Part shown: positions 6,447 through 13,617 of the stretch, in pieces
Layout of the letters: each line of letters begins with the position of its first letter
Numbering within the stretch: the stretch's first letter is position 1
DNA from: Oscillospiraceae bacterium
Lineage (GTDB): Bacteria; Bacillota; Clostridia; Oscillospirales; Oscillospiraceae
Direction: 5' to 3'
DNA length: 18,177 nucleotides
NCBI GenBank assembly: GCA_031266955.1
Contig: JAISAA010000205.1
Span: 1 to 18,177 of the forward strand
The notes under the pieces: generated by a model
The model's input: the letters and a program-made list of their open reading frames with translations, nothing else
Told to the model about the DNA's origin: nothing
The model's database searches: none
Position numbers and translations under genes: made by a program

Positions 6447-8797
6447 TTCAAAAACCTCCCGATCACCGACTTTTCGTTTGTTTTCAATTCCGCTGGCGTT
6501 CCCGTCGCGATGACATAGCCGCCGTCGGAGCCGCCGCCGGGGCCCATTTCTATGATGTGGTCGCAATTGCTCAGCACAGCCGGGTCGTGCTCTGTGACTA
6601 TGACCGTCGCGCCGGCGTCCGTGAGCTCGTGCATAAGCTGTATCAGCCGTTCGACATCGGAGAAAGACAGTCCGGTCGTCGGCTCGTCGAGTATATACAC
6701 GCTGCCGCTGACGGCGCCGGCTTTGCCGAGCTCGGAGGCCAGCTTTATCCGCTGCGCTTCTCCGCCGGAGATCGTCGGCGTTTTCTGCCCGAGGCCGATA
6801 TAGCCCATACCGACGCGCTCTAAGGTTTGCAGCATTTTTGACACAGCCTTGTCGCGGCCCTCGAAAAACCCGGCGGCGGCGGAAACGCTCATCCCGAGTA
6901 TTTCGCGGATGTTTTTTCCGCCGAGCGTCGCGGACAGCGCTTCTTCAATAAAGCCCGTGCCGCCGCACGCGTCGCACTCCAAATCTATAAAATTGCCCAT
7001 ACCGACGTGGTAATGTATCTCGCCGTCGCCCTTGCAAACGCGGCAGCCGCCCTTGGAATTGACCGTAAACAGCCCCGCGTCCAATCCGCTCTCTTTCGCG
7101 AACATCGCGCGTATCCTGTCAAACATCCCGGTGTACGTCGCGGGGCAGGACGTGCGGCTGCGACCGATGGGCTTTTGATCGATGACGACGCACTTTTTGA
7201 CAAGCTCCGCGCCGCCGAGTTCGACGCCGGACAGGTCTCCGGTGTAGTTCTGTTCATCCTCATCGTCCGCAGCCGGCTTGCTTTTCAGCCTTTCTTTCAG
7301 CTTCGGCACGAGCGTGTCCGCAATCAGGCTGGATTTTCCGCTGCCGGACACGCCCGCGACTCCGACAAGCAGGCCGAGAGGAATGTCCGCCGACACGTCC
7401 CGCAGATTATGCGTATTGCAATGCCACAGCGTCAGCAACTTTGCCGGGTTAGCCGCCGCGTATTCGGCTTTTACGGGCAGCGCGGCCTTGCCGGACAGAT
7501 AAGGCGCGGTGAGCGAGCCGTCGCAGCTCATAAACTCGTCGTAGCTCCCCTGAAAAATCCGCCGGCCGCCGTATTCCCCGGCGCGGGGGCCGAGGTCTAT
7601 TATATAATCGGCGGCTTTCATAAAGTTTTCGTCGTGCTCCACGGCGATCACAGTGTTGCCGCGCTTTATCAGATTTTGAATGATCGCGATCAGCTTGTGT
7701 TTTTCCGTCTCGTGCAGCCCAATCGTCGGCTCGTCGAACACAAAGATTATGGAATCCATCTCGGCGATTATGTAGCTCGCCAAAAACAGCCGCTGTATCT
7801 CGCCGCCAGACAGCGTGGGGATTGGGCGCGACAGGGCGAGGTGATGCAGGCCCACGTCGTCCATACATTCGAGCTTCAGCAAAATTTCTTCTGTCAATCG
7901 CTTGCCGGGGATAGCGTTTTCCGTAAAAAAGCGCCGCAGGTCACGGATATACATATTTTCAAAGTCGCATATGGTCTTGCCGCAGACCATTGTGTGGGAA
8001 GCCGCTTCGCCGAGGCCCGTGCCGCCGCACTTGGGGCACTTTTCTTTGCTTAGAACGCCGGACAGATAGAGCAAATGCGTCTGATGTCCGCCCATTTCCT
8101 CGCGCTTGCCCGCCTGCAAAAGCCACGGTATGAGACCGGAAAATATCGTTTTGCCGCCGTCGCCGTAAACGAGAGTGTCATATTGCGGCGCGTCCAGCCC
8201 GGCGAGCGTTTTGTTCACGTCGATTTTATGGAACGCGCAAAACTCGCGGAACCGGCGCCCCGTGCCGCCGCGCAGCAGATAGCCGTTCGGGAACAAATCG
8301 CCGATTTTTTTGTTCCTGTCCGCCGTCAAAACGTCGTCGTGGACCTTGACGGCGGTTCCCGCGCCCAAACAGCGCACGCACATTCCCTTCGCCGAGTTTT
8401 TCTGGAACATCGCCATATCGAGCGGCAGACCGTCGTCGTATTCCGCCTCCCGCTCGCCGTAATTTGCGAACAGCATAGCGAGCATCGCGCCGATTTTTGT
8501 CCTCGTCCCCACGGTGCTGCGCGGGTTTGACTGGCGCGTTATCCGCTGCTCTACCGCCACAGTTGGCGAGAGTCCCGTTATGCTCTCAAACGTCGGGACG
8601 CTGTCTACCATAAACGCTGTATCGGAGAACATCAGGTACCGCCGCTTGCCCTCCTCATACAGCGTGTCAAACGCAATGCTTGACTTGCCGCTGCCGGACA
8701 CGCCCGTGATAACGGTCAGCCTGCCCTTCGGGATTTCTACGTCCACGTTTTTTAGGTTGTGTATCCGCGCGCCTGTGATTTTTATGGTGTCCGGCAT
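6443..8797 (-). CDS. UvrA-like ABC ATPase (UvrA2/DrrC class)
   Basis: 784 aa, shorter than the ~940 aa of housekeeping UvrA, as in the UvrA2/DrrC class lacking the UvrB-binding insertion. Two ABC modules are complete: Walker A GVSGSGKS at 32-39 and 482-489, signatures LSGGE at 329 and ISGGE at 676, Walker B FVFDEP at 352 and YILDEP at 701, and EHD at 388 and near 735. Cysteine pairs CVRC (140), CPKCGGTG (254), CRVC (585) and CDACGGTG (608) are remnants of the UvrA zinc modules. Characterised relatives bind DNA and protect against intercalating drugs or add to damage tolerance; that role here is inferred. The start has AAAGGAG upstream, 56 nt from the kinase-like gene end. The stop overlaps the GNAT remnant start. 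Confidence 0.92.
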   Translation of the reverse strand: MPDTIKITGARIHNLKNVDVEIPKGRLTVITGVSGSGKSSIAFDTLYEEGKRRYLMFSDTAFMVDSVPTFESITGLSPTVAVEQRITRQSNPRSTVGTRTKIGAMLAMLFANYGEREAEYDDGLPLDMAMFQKNSAKGMCVRCLGAGTAVKVHDDVLTADRNKKIGDLFPNGYLLRGGTGRRFREFCAFHKIDVNKTLAGLDAPQYDTLVYGDGGKTIFSGLIPWLLQAGKREEMGGHQTHLLYLSGVLSKEKCPKCGGTGLGEAASHTMVCGKTICDFENMYIRDLRRFFTENAIPGKRLTEEILLKLECMDDVGLHHLALSRPIPTLSGGEIQRLFLASYIIAEMDSIIFVFDEPTIGLHETEKHKLIAIIQNLIKRGNTVIAVEHDENFMKAADYIIDLGPRAGEYGGRRIFQGSYDEFMSCDGSLTAPYLSGKAALPVKAEYAAANPAKLLTLWHCNTHNLRDVSADIPLGLLVGVAGVSGSGKSSLIADTLVPKLKERLKSKPAADDEDEQNYTGDLSGVELGGAELVKKCVVIDQKPIGRSRTSCPATYTGMFDRIRAMFAKESGLDAGLFTVNSKGGCRVCKGDGEIHYHVGMGNFIDLECDACGGTGFIEEALSATLGGKNIREILGMSVSAAAGFFEGRDKAVSKMLQTLERVGMGYIGLGQKTPTISGGEAQRIKLASELGKAGAVSGSVYILDEPTTGLSFSDVERLIQLMHELTDAGATVIVTEHDPAVLSNCDHIIEMGPGGGSDGGYVIATGTPAELKTNEKSVIGRFLK

Positions 8798-8853
8798 ATC
8801 AAATGTGCTCTCCTTTATTTTTGTTCTGCGTACGTGCGCGATAAATCGCTTTC

Positions 8854-9471
8854 CTATTGCGATTTAATATCTTCTATGATTTTATCAAAAACCCGCTCCC
8901 GTTCCGTAGACGTATCATAGATTGTAAAGCCGTATTTCAACAAATAATCAGTCATTTCTCGATTCCAAGCAACGGACATTTCACTGAACTTCCTTAGTTC
9001 ATCATCACTCATGTCGTATGTCCACTCATCTTCCGTATCGTATTTCCTTAAATCGTTGAAATATTCATCCGCCGTTTTCCTGTTTTGCACCAACCCGATA
9101 AGAATAAAATTATCTTTCAAATCATCTATCCCATATGTTTTCATAATAGATGTCATTTTTTCAAAATCAAAATGCCCGCCTTCCAGCACAAACCTGTTTC
9201 CTTTTACGGTGTGCGTTCGCAGATTTAAGTCATCCGCATAACCATTGCCGGATGAAAGCATACCGAGATAATGGCCGAGGAACGGCGCTACATTAGCCGT
9301 GGCTTTTTCGTAATCCCAAGCAATTCTTATGTCCAGCTGCGGATATGCCTTTCCAAACGCGGTCATAAGCTTATCGAGGTTTATGACGAAGTAGTTCAGC
9401 TCTTCATTTATTTTTCTCGCCAATGTTGTTTTCCCGTTTCTGCCGCAGCCTGCAATGATTATGTTTTTCAT
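8854..9471 (-). CDS. P-loop kinase-like nucleotide-binding protein
   Basis: 205 aa from ATG at 9471, chosen because GGGAGA precedes it and homology starts at MKNIIIAGCGRNGKTTLARK; the longer in-frame extension to 9630 is antisense to a MerR fragment. Walker A is GCGRNGKT (8-15), followed by LARKINEELNYFVINLDKL, resembling small adenylate/shikimate-kinase-like P-loop proteins in which D-K after the second strand binds substrate. VLEGGHFDF (about 115-123) may be a Walker B-like strand. The end, TSTERERVFDKIIEDIKSQ, is typical of nucleoside-kinase-like proteins. The substrate is unknown. It is intact, but a second broken copy of its first 32 codons lies at 13516-13611. Confidence 0.8.
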   Translation of the reverse strand: MKNIIIAGCGRNGKTTLARKINEELNYFVINLDKLMTAFGKAYPQLDIRIAWDYEKATANVAPFLGHYLGMLSSGNGYADDLNLRTHTVKGNRFVLEGGHFDFEKMTSIMKTYGIDDLKDNFILIGLVQNRKTADEYFNDLRKYDTEDEWTYDMSDDELRKFSEMSVAWNREMTDYLLKYGFTIYDTSTERERVFDKIIEDIKSQ

Positions 9472-9477
9472 TAAAAA
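9376..9477. repeat. Direct repeat copy 1 (kinase 5' end)
   Basis: This stretch matches 13516-13617 with about six differences in 102 positions, in the same orientation, 4,140 nt apart. It covers the first 32 codons of the intact kinase-like gene plus the start region. It marks the left flank of the TetR-ABC cassette. Confidence 0.85.
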
Positions 9478-9510
9478 GCGTCTCCCGTCAATACGAATAT
9501 CCACAAAAGC

Positions 9511-9539
9511 AGTATAGCACAAACGCCTGAATAATTCCA
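9511..9539 (-). promoter_or_regulatory. Probable promoter of the kinase-like gene
   Basis: On the minus strand, TATACT (9516-9511), preceded by TGTGC as a weak extended -10, sits 17 nt after TGGAAT (9539-9534), a poor -35 (three of six matches). It starts transcription about 35-40 nt before the ATG at 9471. The -35 lies inside the loop of an inverted repeat (9526-9553). Confidence 0.5.
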
Positions 9540-9553
9540 CGAAAATATTCAGG
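9526..9553. repeat. Inverted repeat around the kinase -35 box
   Basis: CCTGAATA (9526-9533) and TATTCAGG (9546-9553) are perfect 8-nt inverted arms around a 12-nt centre containing the presumed kinase -35. No T-run follows on either strand, so it is a poor terminator candidate. It may be an operator or a scar at the junction with the MerR fragment. Confidence 0.5.
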
Positions 9554-9556
9554 GCT

Positions 9557-9763
9557 CTTGCGGACGGAAACCTGCTAATGCAAAATTTGTTTGCGGAATA
9601 CGGATTTATGCCCGATCCCGGATTGCGCAATTGCTTTTACCGCAAAGAGCAAAATGACGAATGGATCATGCTTATGAAAATCCCGGAGGATTATGATAAT
9701 GCAACGGAGTACGCGGACGAAAGACTTGCGGGCGGATTATTCGCCGTAGCCAGTTCCTTCATG
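9557..9763 (+). pseudogene. MerR-family regulator fragment (effector-binding domain only)
   Basis: An open frame reading MQNLFAEYGFMPDPGLRNCF.. then EWIMLMKIPEDYDNATEYADERLAGGLFAVASSFM. It is closely related in protein and DNA sequence to the C-terminal part of the MerR gene at 14869-15588 (about 137 nt align, 9578-9714 with 15427-15563). It lacks the helix-turn-helix and everything before the effector-binding region, and after SSFM it runs into unrelated sequence ending at 9805. It extends further into the domain than the other copy, so each shows a part the other lost. No ribosome site or promoter is evident; a degraded remnant. Confidence 0.75.
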
Positions 9764-9801
9764 GTTGGGCGAAAATTTACAATTTGTTCACAATTAGGGC
9801 A

Positions 9802-9830
9802 TTGACATATGCGTGGCGTAGTGTTAATAT
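9802..9830 (+). promoter_or_regulatory. Promoter of the TetR-ABC operon
   Basis: TTGACA (9802-9807) and TAATAT (9825-9830) are separated by 17 nt. The -35 is perfect and the -10 matches four of six. The predicted start, near 9837, falls inside the left arm of the inverted repeat at 9832-9867, a layout typical of repressor control. Confidence 0.7.
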
Positions 9831-9831
9831 G

Positions 9832-9867
9832 AACCTATGAACGCTTATTGCAGATTGTTCATAGGTT
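9832..9867. promoter_or_regulatory. TetR-type operator: 11-bp perfect inverted repeat
   Basis: AACCTATGAAC (9832-9842) and GTTCATAGGTT (9857-9867) are exact reverse complements, 14 nt apart, spanning 36 bp. The left arm covers the predicted transcription start and the right arm ends just before the AGGAGGG ribosome site. An extra TATGAAC at 9828-9834 directly repeats the core. The position before a TetR-family gene suggests its autoregulatory operator, covering transporter expression as well. Confidence 0.75.
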
Positions 9868-9881
9868 AGGAGGGTGCTTAG

Positions 9882-10451
9882 GTGTCTAAGAGTTTCACGG
9901 ATAGGGAGCGTGAGATTGTTCGCGGCAAGCTTGTTGACGCTTGTCGGGAGTGCTGGCGCCGCTACGGTTATCATAAGACGAACGTGCGGGAGATGTCCGC
10001 TATGGCGAACATCTCGACGGGGGCGTTCTATCAGTTTTACGCGTCTAAAGAGCTTTTGTTCGTGGAAGCGGCGCAGGAAACCGAGCGTGAGGCAAAGCGG
10101 CTGGCCGAGGAAAATATGACTCGGTACAGCGGCAAGCGTGGGGTTGCAGAGGCTCTGAAGGCGATTGTGCGCTTTATGAGCGTCGAACCTTGGATTATGC
10201 AGAGTGATTGGGACGTTATCTTGCGCAAACTTCCGCCCGATTTTGTCGAGAGTGACTTTATGCGGGATATTTCGCTCGTTGAGCGGTATGCCGCTGATTT
10301 CGGGCTGAAAGCGAAGTTGGAATCGGAGCGTTTGGCTTTGGTTATCAACACTATTCTTATGACGGTGCGCAACCGAAAGTTTCTGCCGGGCGACGTGGAC
10401 GGCGCGATTGATTTTATAATTGACGCCGCCGTCGATAAAATGTTTGAATAG
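9882..10451 (+). CDS. TetR/AcrR-family transcriptional regulator
   Basis: 189 aa beginning at a GTG preceded by AGGAGGG eight nt upstream. The N-terminal 60 residues are a TetR helix-turn-helix: a first helix with YGYHKTNVREMSAMANISTG and then FYQFYASKELLFVEA, matching the family pattern G-x-x-x-T-x-x-x-I-A-x-x-A-x-x-S-x-G-x-x-Y-x-x-F-x-x-K-x-x-L. The rest is a helical ligand-binding and dimerisation domain with no assignable ligand. It heads an operon with an ATPase and an FtsX-family permease, so it probably represses them and is released by a substrate of the transporter. It ends 12 nt before the ATPase start, in the same high-GC composition. Confidence 0.92.
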   Translation: MSKSFTDREREIVRGKLVDACRECWRRYGYHKTNVREMSAMANISTGAFYQFYASKELLFVEAAQETEREAKRLAEENMTRYSGKRGVAEALKAIVRFMSVEPWIMQSDWDVILRKLPPDFVESDFMRDISLVERYAADFGLKAKLESERLALVINTILMTVRNRKFLPGDVDGAIDFIIDAAVDKMFE

Positions 10452-10463
10452 GAGGGATCAACT

Positions 10464-11168
10464 ATGTCTAAACTGATTGAGTTCAGAGGCGTATCTAAAA
10501 CATATAAACAAGGAAGCGTTGTTATTCACGCTGTAGATAACGCCAACTTTTCCATTGACGCGGGAGAGCTTGTTATCGTCCTTGGCGCGTCGGGCGCGGG
10601 TAAGACTACGATTCTCAATATGCTGGGCGGCATGGACGGCGTGACCGGCGGGGAGATTATCGTGGACGGAGAAAACATCGCGGCGTTTAACGAGAACCGT
10701 TTGACGGACTATCGGCGGGAGAGCGTCGGTTTCGTGTTCCAGTTTTACAACTTGATAACGAACCTGAACGCGCTTGAAAACGTGGAGTTTGCCGCCGAAA
10801 CGTGCAAAAACCACTTGGACGCTAAGGAAATCCTCGGCGTTGTGGGGCTTTCGGAAAGGCTGAAAAACTTCCCCGCGCAGCTCTCGGGCGGGGAGCAGCA
10901 GCGCGTGGCGATTGCCCGCGCCGTCGCGAAAAACCCGCTGCTTTTGCTGTGCGACGAGCCGACGGGCGCGTTGGACTACGCCACGAGCAAGGCGGTTTTG
11001 CGGCTTTTGACGGACGTGAACGAAAAGTATAAAAAGACAGTCGTCATTATCACGCACAACAACGCGCTTGCGGTTATGGCCGACAAGGTTATCCGCGTCA
11101 AGAGCGGCAAAATCGAGAGCGTTACGTTAAACGAGCGCAAAACGCCGATTGAGGATATTGAGTGGTAG
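10464..11168 (+). CDS. MacB/LolD-type ABC transporter ATP-binding protein
   Basis: 234 aa. Walker A is GASGAGKTT (41-49), Q-loop Q93 in FVFQFYNL, signature LSGGEQQRV (140-148), Walker B LLLLCDEPTGALD (159-171) and switch histidine H198 in ITHNN. The FVFQFYNLI and DEPTGALD wording is diagnostic of the MacB/LolD/FtsE branch, which works with FtsX-type permeases as a mechanotransmitter rather than a classic importer. AGGAGGG lies upstream of the ATG. The permease gene starts 9 nt after its stop, in the same operon under the TetR promoter. Gram-positive members export peptides or respond to peptide antibiotics; the substrate here is unknown. Confidence 0.95.
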   Translation: MSKLIEFRGVSKTYKQGSVVIHAVDNANFSIDAGELVIVLGASGAGKTTILNMLGGMDGVTGGEIIVDGENIAAFNENRLTDYRRESVGFVFQFYNLITNLNALENVEFAAETCKNHLDAKEILGVVGLSERLKNFPAQLSGGEQQRVAIARAVAKNPLLLLCDEPTGALDYATSKAVLRLLTDVNEKYKKTVVIITHNNALAVMADKVIRVKSGKIESVTLNERKTPIEDIEW

Positions 11169-11177
11169 GGGGCGAAT

Positions 11178-13496
11178 ATGATGAAACATCTGTTTCTGAA
11201 ACTGTTGCGCGACATTAAAGCCGCTAAGGGTCAGTATATCGCTATAACGCTTGTGGTTGCGCTGGGCGTGGCGTTCTATGTGGGGCTTGCGTCGGCGAGT
11301 TCGAGCGTCCGCGCGAATGTTGACGCGTTTTATGAGGAACAGAAGTTAGCCGACCTTTGGGCGGTGTTTCCTTCCGCAGACGATAGCGTGATTGAACAAA
11401 TCCGCGCCTTGCCCGACGTTTTGGCGGCGGACGGGCGTTTTACCGGGGTTGCGTCTTTCGGCGAAAGCGAGTTCGCCGTTCGCAGTCTGCCCGAAACGCC
11501 GTCTGTCAACATTCCCGCCGTCAAGAGCGGACGTTTGCCGATTGGCGCGGGCGAGTGCAATATTGACGGGGAATATGCGGACGCTAACGGTCTAAGCGCG
11601 GGAGATATGCTTGATGTGTCGATAAACGGCGCGGATTACGCGCTTAATATCGTCGGCACGGTCAACAGCCCCGAAATTCTTTTCTTGGCGAAAAACATCT
11701 CGGAGGGCGCGAACCATAACGTTTACGGCGCGTTGTTCGTGAGCGGCAAGCAGTTTAACGCGTATAACGAAGCCGTCATCAAAGCCGCCCCGAACGCCGA
11801 CTTAACGGCGTTAAAAAGCGATATTGAAAATCTCGGCGCGGTCGTTGTGTTGGGCAGAGACCGCCAACTCAGTTATGTTATGTTAGACACGGACATCTCA
11901 CAATTTGACAAACTCGGCGTCATACTCCCGAACATCTTTTTCATCGTCGCCGCCGCGATAATCTTCATCAGTATGAGCAAAAACGTGGAGACGCAGCGCG
12001 GGCAAATCGGCAATATGAAAGCGCTTGGGGTGAGGCGCGGCGCCATAACCCTGCATTTCTTGGGCTATACCGTTGTCACTTGCGCCCTCGGCTGCGTTCT
12101 TGGCGCGTTATTAGGGGTTTTCGCGCTTCTGCCGGGGCTTCAAGCAGTTTTCAACACGATGTACACAATGCCTCCGCAGACCCCCACGGGTTTTGTGCGC
12201 AGCATCGCTGTCGCAAGCGCGTTAGCGTTCGCTTTCGGCGTGTGCGCGACGGTTATTTCCGTGCGCAAGCCGCTTAAAGAAAGCCCCGCAAGCGCTATGC
12301 GCCCCAAGCCGCCCAAAAACGTCAAGCCCACGCCTTTTGAAAACTTCCCGCGCCTGTGGAACTGTTTTTCGTTCGGCACGAAAATAATACTGCGCAACCT
12401 GTTTATGAACAAAGGCCGCGCAATACTCAGCTCCGTGGGCATTGTGGGCTGCGTAGGGCTTATGCTGGCGGCGTTTTCGTTTATGGATTGCATTAACGAT
12501 GTGTTAAGCGGCAAGTTCTATCAGACGAACCTCTATGACCTGAATGTGAGCCTGAAAACGCCGAGCGCGGATATTGAGTTCGGAGACGATGCGGCTTGGC
12601 GGCACGGCAGTATTTCGGCGAATTTTTCAAGCGGCGGCGCGGAGGTCGCGACAGATTTAGTCGCGCTTGACGCGGACTGTGACGCAATCGCCCTTTATAG
12701 CGAAAACGGGGTGCGGCTTATGTTCGGCGAGAACGCGTACAGCTCGCGCCTTGACTATTTCCCGAAAGACGGCGTTATAATCCCGAAGTTGTACGCCGAT
12801 AGGCACAATCTGTCAATCGGCGATGCTCTCAAACTAACGCTTACGCCCGTTATAGGCGAACCGCGAACGATGACCGTCGCCATTCGCGGCGTTGCGATGG
12901 AATATTTGGGGCAGGATATTTACACGGCTTTTGAGTATTTAGACGAACTTGGCGAAACGCTGCCCGTTCTGACATATCTCGTTCAAACCGACGACGCGAA
13001 GGGGCTTGCCGATACGCTGAAAGAAAACCCCGCCGTCCGCAGCGCATACACGGTTGACGAAATAGCGTCAAGCTGGGACGATATGCTCTCCGTTTTGCGA
13101 ACGGTGGTATTCGTGCTGATAGCCGCGTCCGCCGTCCTTGCCCTGACGGTGGTATACAACATCAGCGCGATAAACATCTTTGACCGCCGCCGCGACGTGG
13201 CAACTCTGAAAGTGCTGGGCTACAGGAAGCGGGAAGTGAACAGGTTGGTGTTCACGGAGAATCTCATAATGACGGGCTTCGGCTCCCTTTTCGGCATTGG
13301 CGCGGGCGCGGGTTTCCTGCGGCTGATTATCGGCTTCGTCGCGACCGATGAGGTGATGATGCCGATTATAATGCCGCCGCTGTCGATTGCCATCGCCGTC
13401 GTGCTTGGCTTCGCGTTTACAATCCTCGCCAACCAGCTTCTGCGCGGGAAGATTCGCGGGATTGATATGGTGGAGTCGCTGAAAAGCGTGGAATGA
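11178..13496 (+). CDS. FtsX-family ABC transporter permease, two-domain
   Basis: 772 aa. A first membrane span at about 20-40 (YIAITLVVALGVAFYVGLA) is followed by a large extracytoplasmic domain and an FtsX domain at about 240-370 with three spans; its cytoplasmic loop reads QRGQIGNMKALGVRRGAI. A second half repeats this plan: span near 415-435, an external domain, then an FtsX domain at about 640-765 with RRDVATLKVLGYRKREVNRL. The E/R-x-x-x-x-x-K-x-L-G motif in both halves is the coupling element for the ATPase. It is a single-chain dimer-like permease of the YtrF/YknZ-related group. The start ATGATG follows GTAGGGGGCG. No terminator is apparent after the stop, and the next 15 nt lead into a repeat of the kinase 5' end. 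Confidence 0.92.
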   Translation: MMKHLFLKLLRDIKAAKGQYIAITLVVALGVAFYVGLASASSSVRANVDAFYEEQKLADLWAVFPSADDSVIEQIRALPDVLAADGRFTGVASFGESEFAVRSLPETPSVNIPAVKSGRLPIGAGECNIDGEYADANGLSAGDMLDVSINGADYALNIVGTVNSPEILFLAKNISEGANHNVYGALFVSGKQFNAYNEAVIKAAPNADLTALKSDIENLGAVVVLGRDRQLSYVMLDTDISQFDKLGVILPNIFFIVAAAIIFISMSKNVETQRGQIGNMKALGVRRGAITLHFLGYTVVTCALGCVLGALLGVFALLPGLQAVFNTMYTMPPQTPTGFVRSIAVASALAFAFGVCATVISVRKPLKESPASAMRPKPPKNVKPTPFENFPRLWNCFSFGTKIILRNLFMNKGRAILSSVGIVGCVGLMLAAFSFMDCINDVLSGKFYQTNLYDLNVSLKTPSADIEFGDDAAWRHGSISANFSSGGAEVATDLVALDADCDAIALYSENGVRLMFGENAYSSRLDYFPKDGVIIPKLYADRHNLSIGDALKLTLTPVIGEPRTMTVAIRGVAMEYLGQDIYTAFEYLDELGETLPVLTYLVQTDDAKGLADTLKENPAVRSAYTVDEIASSWDDMLSVLRTVVFVLIAASAVLALTVVYNISAINIFDRRRDVATLKVLGYRKREVNRLVFTENLIMTGFGSLFGIGAGAGFLRLIIGFVATDEVMMPIIMPPLSIAIAVVLGFAFTILANQLLRGKIRGIDMVESLKSVE

Positions 13497-13515
13497 TAGA
13501 GTGCGAGGTGATAAT

Positions 13516-13611
13516 GAGGTTTATGACGAAGCAGTTCAGCTCTTCATTTATTTTTCTCGCCAATGTTGTTTTACCGTTTCTGCCACAGCCGGCAATGATT
13601 ATGTTTTTCAT
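13516..13611 (-). pseudogene. Truncated copy of the P-loop kinase-like gene (first 32 codons)
   Basis: From an ATG at 13611 the frame reads MKNIIIAGCGRNGKTTLARK.. up to ELNCFVINL, differing from the intact gene at 8854-9471 by one residue (C for Y), then passes into antisense permease sequence ending at 13417. Only the Walker A loop survives. Its ATG overlaps the TAA of the DUF1016 gene (TAATG) with the same GGAGA spacing as at the intact kinase, so the start region moved with it. No function is expected. Confidence 0.85.
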
Positions 13612-13617
13612 TAAAAA
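13516..13617. repeat. Direct repeat copy 2 (kinase 5' end)
   Basis: Near-identical counterpart of 9376-9477 on the right flank of the TetR-ABC cassette. Identity fades in the DUF1016 stop region to the right and stops abruptly after GAGGT on the left. Confidence 0.85.

Noticed and set aside
7007..8053. Plus-strand open frame of 348 aa
   Set aside because: Antisense to the UvrA-like gene in GC-rich sequence where long shadow frames are common; the translation is rich in R, H, Q and V with no recognisable motif.
9526..9553. Inverted repeat as an intrinsic terminator
   Set aside because: The arms are AT-rich with a 12-nt loop and there is no following T-run on either strand.
9472..9630. N-terminal extension of the kinase-like protein
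   Set aside because: It reads through the kinase promoter and antisense of the MerR fragment; the ATG at 9471 has a ribosome site and matches where the duplicated copy starts.
11178..13496. Possible fusion of two separate permeases
   Set aside because: Two FtsX domains in one chain are normal for this permease family, so the length is not anomalous.
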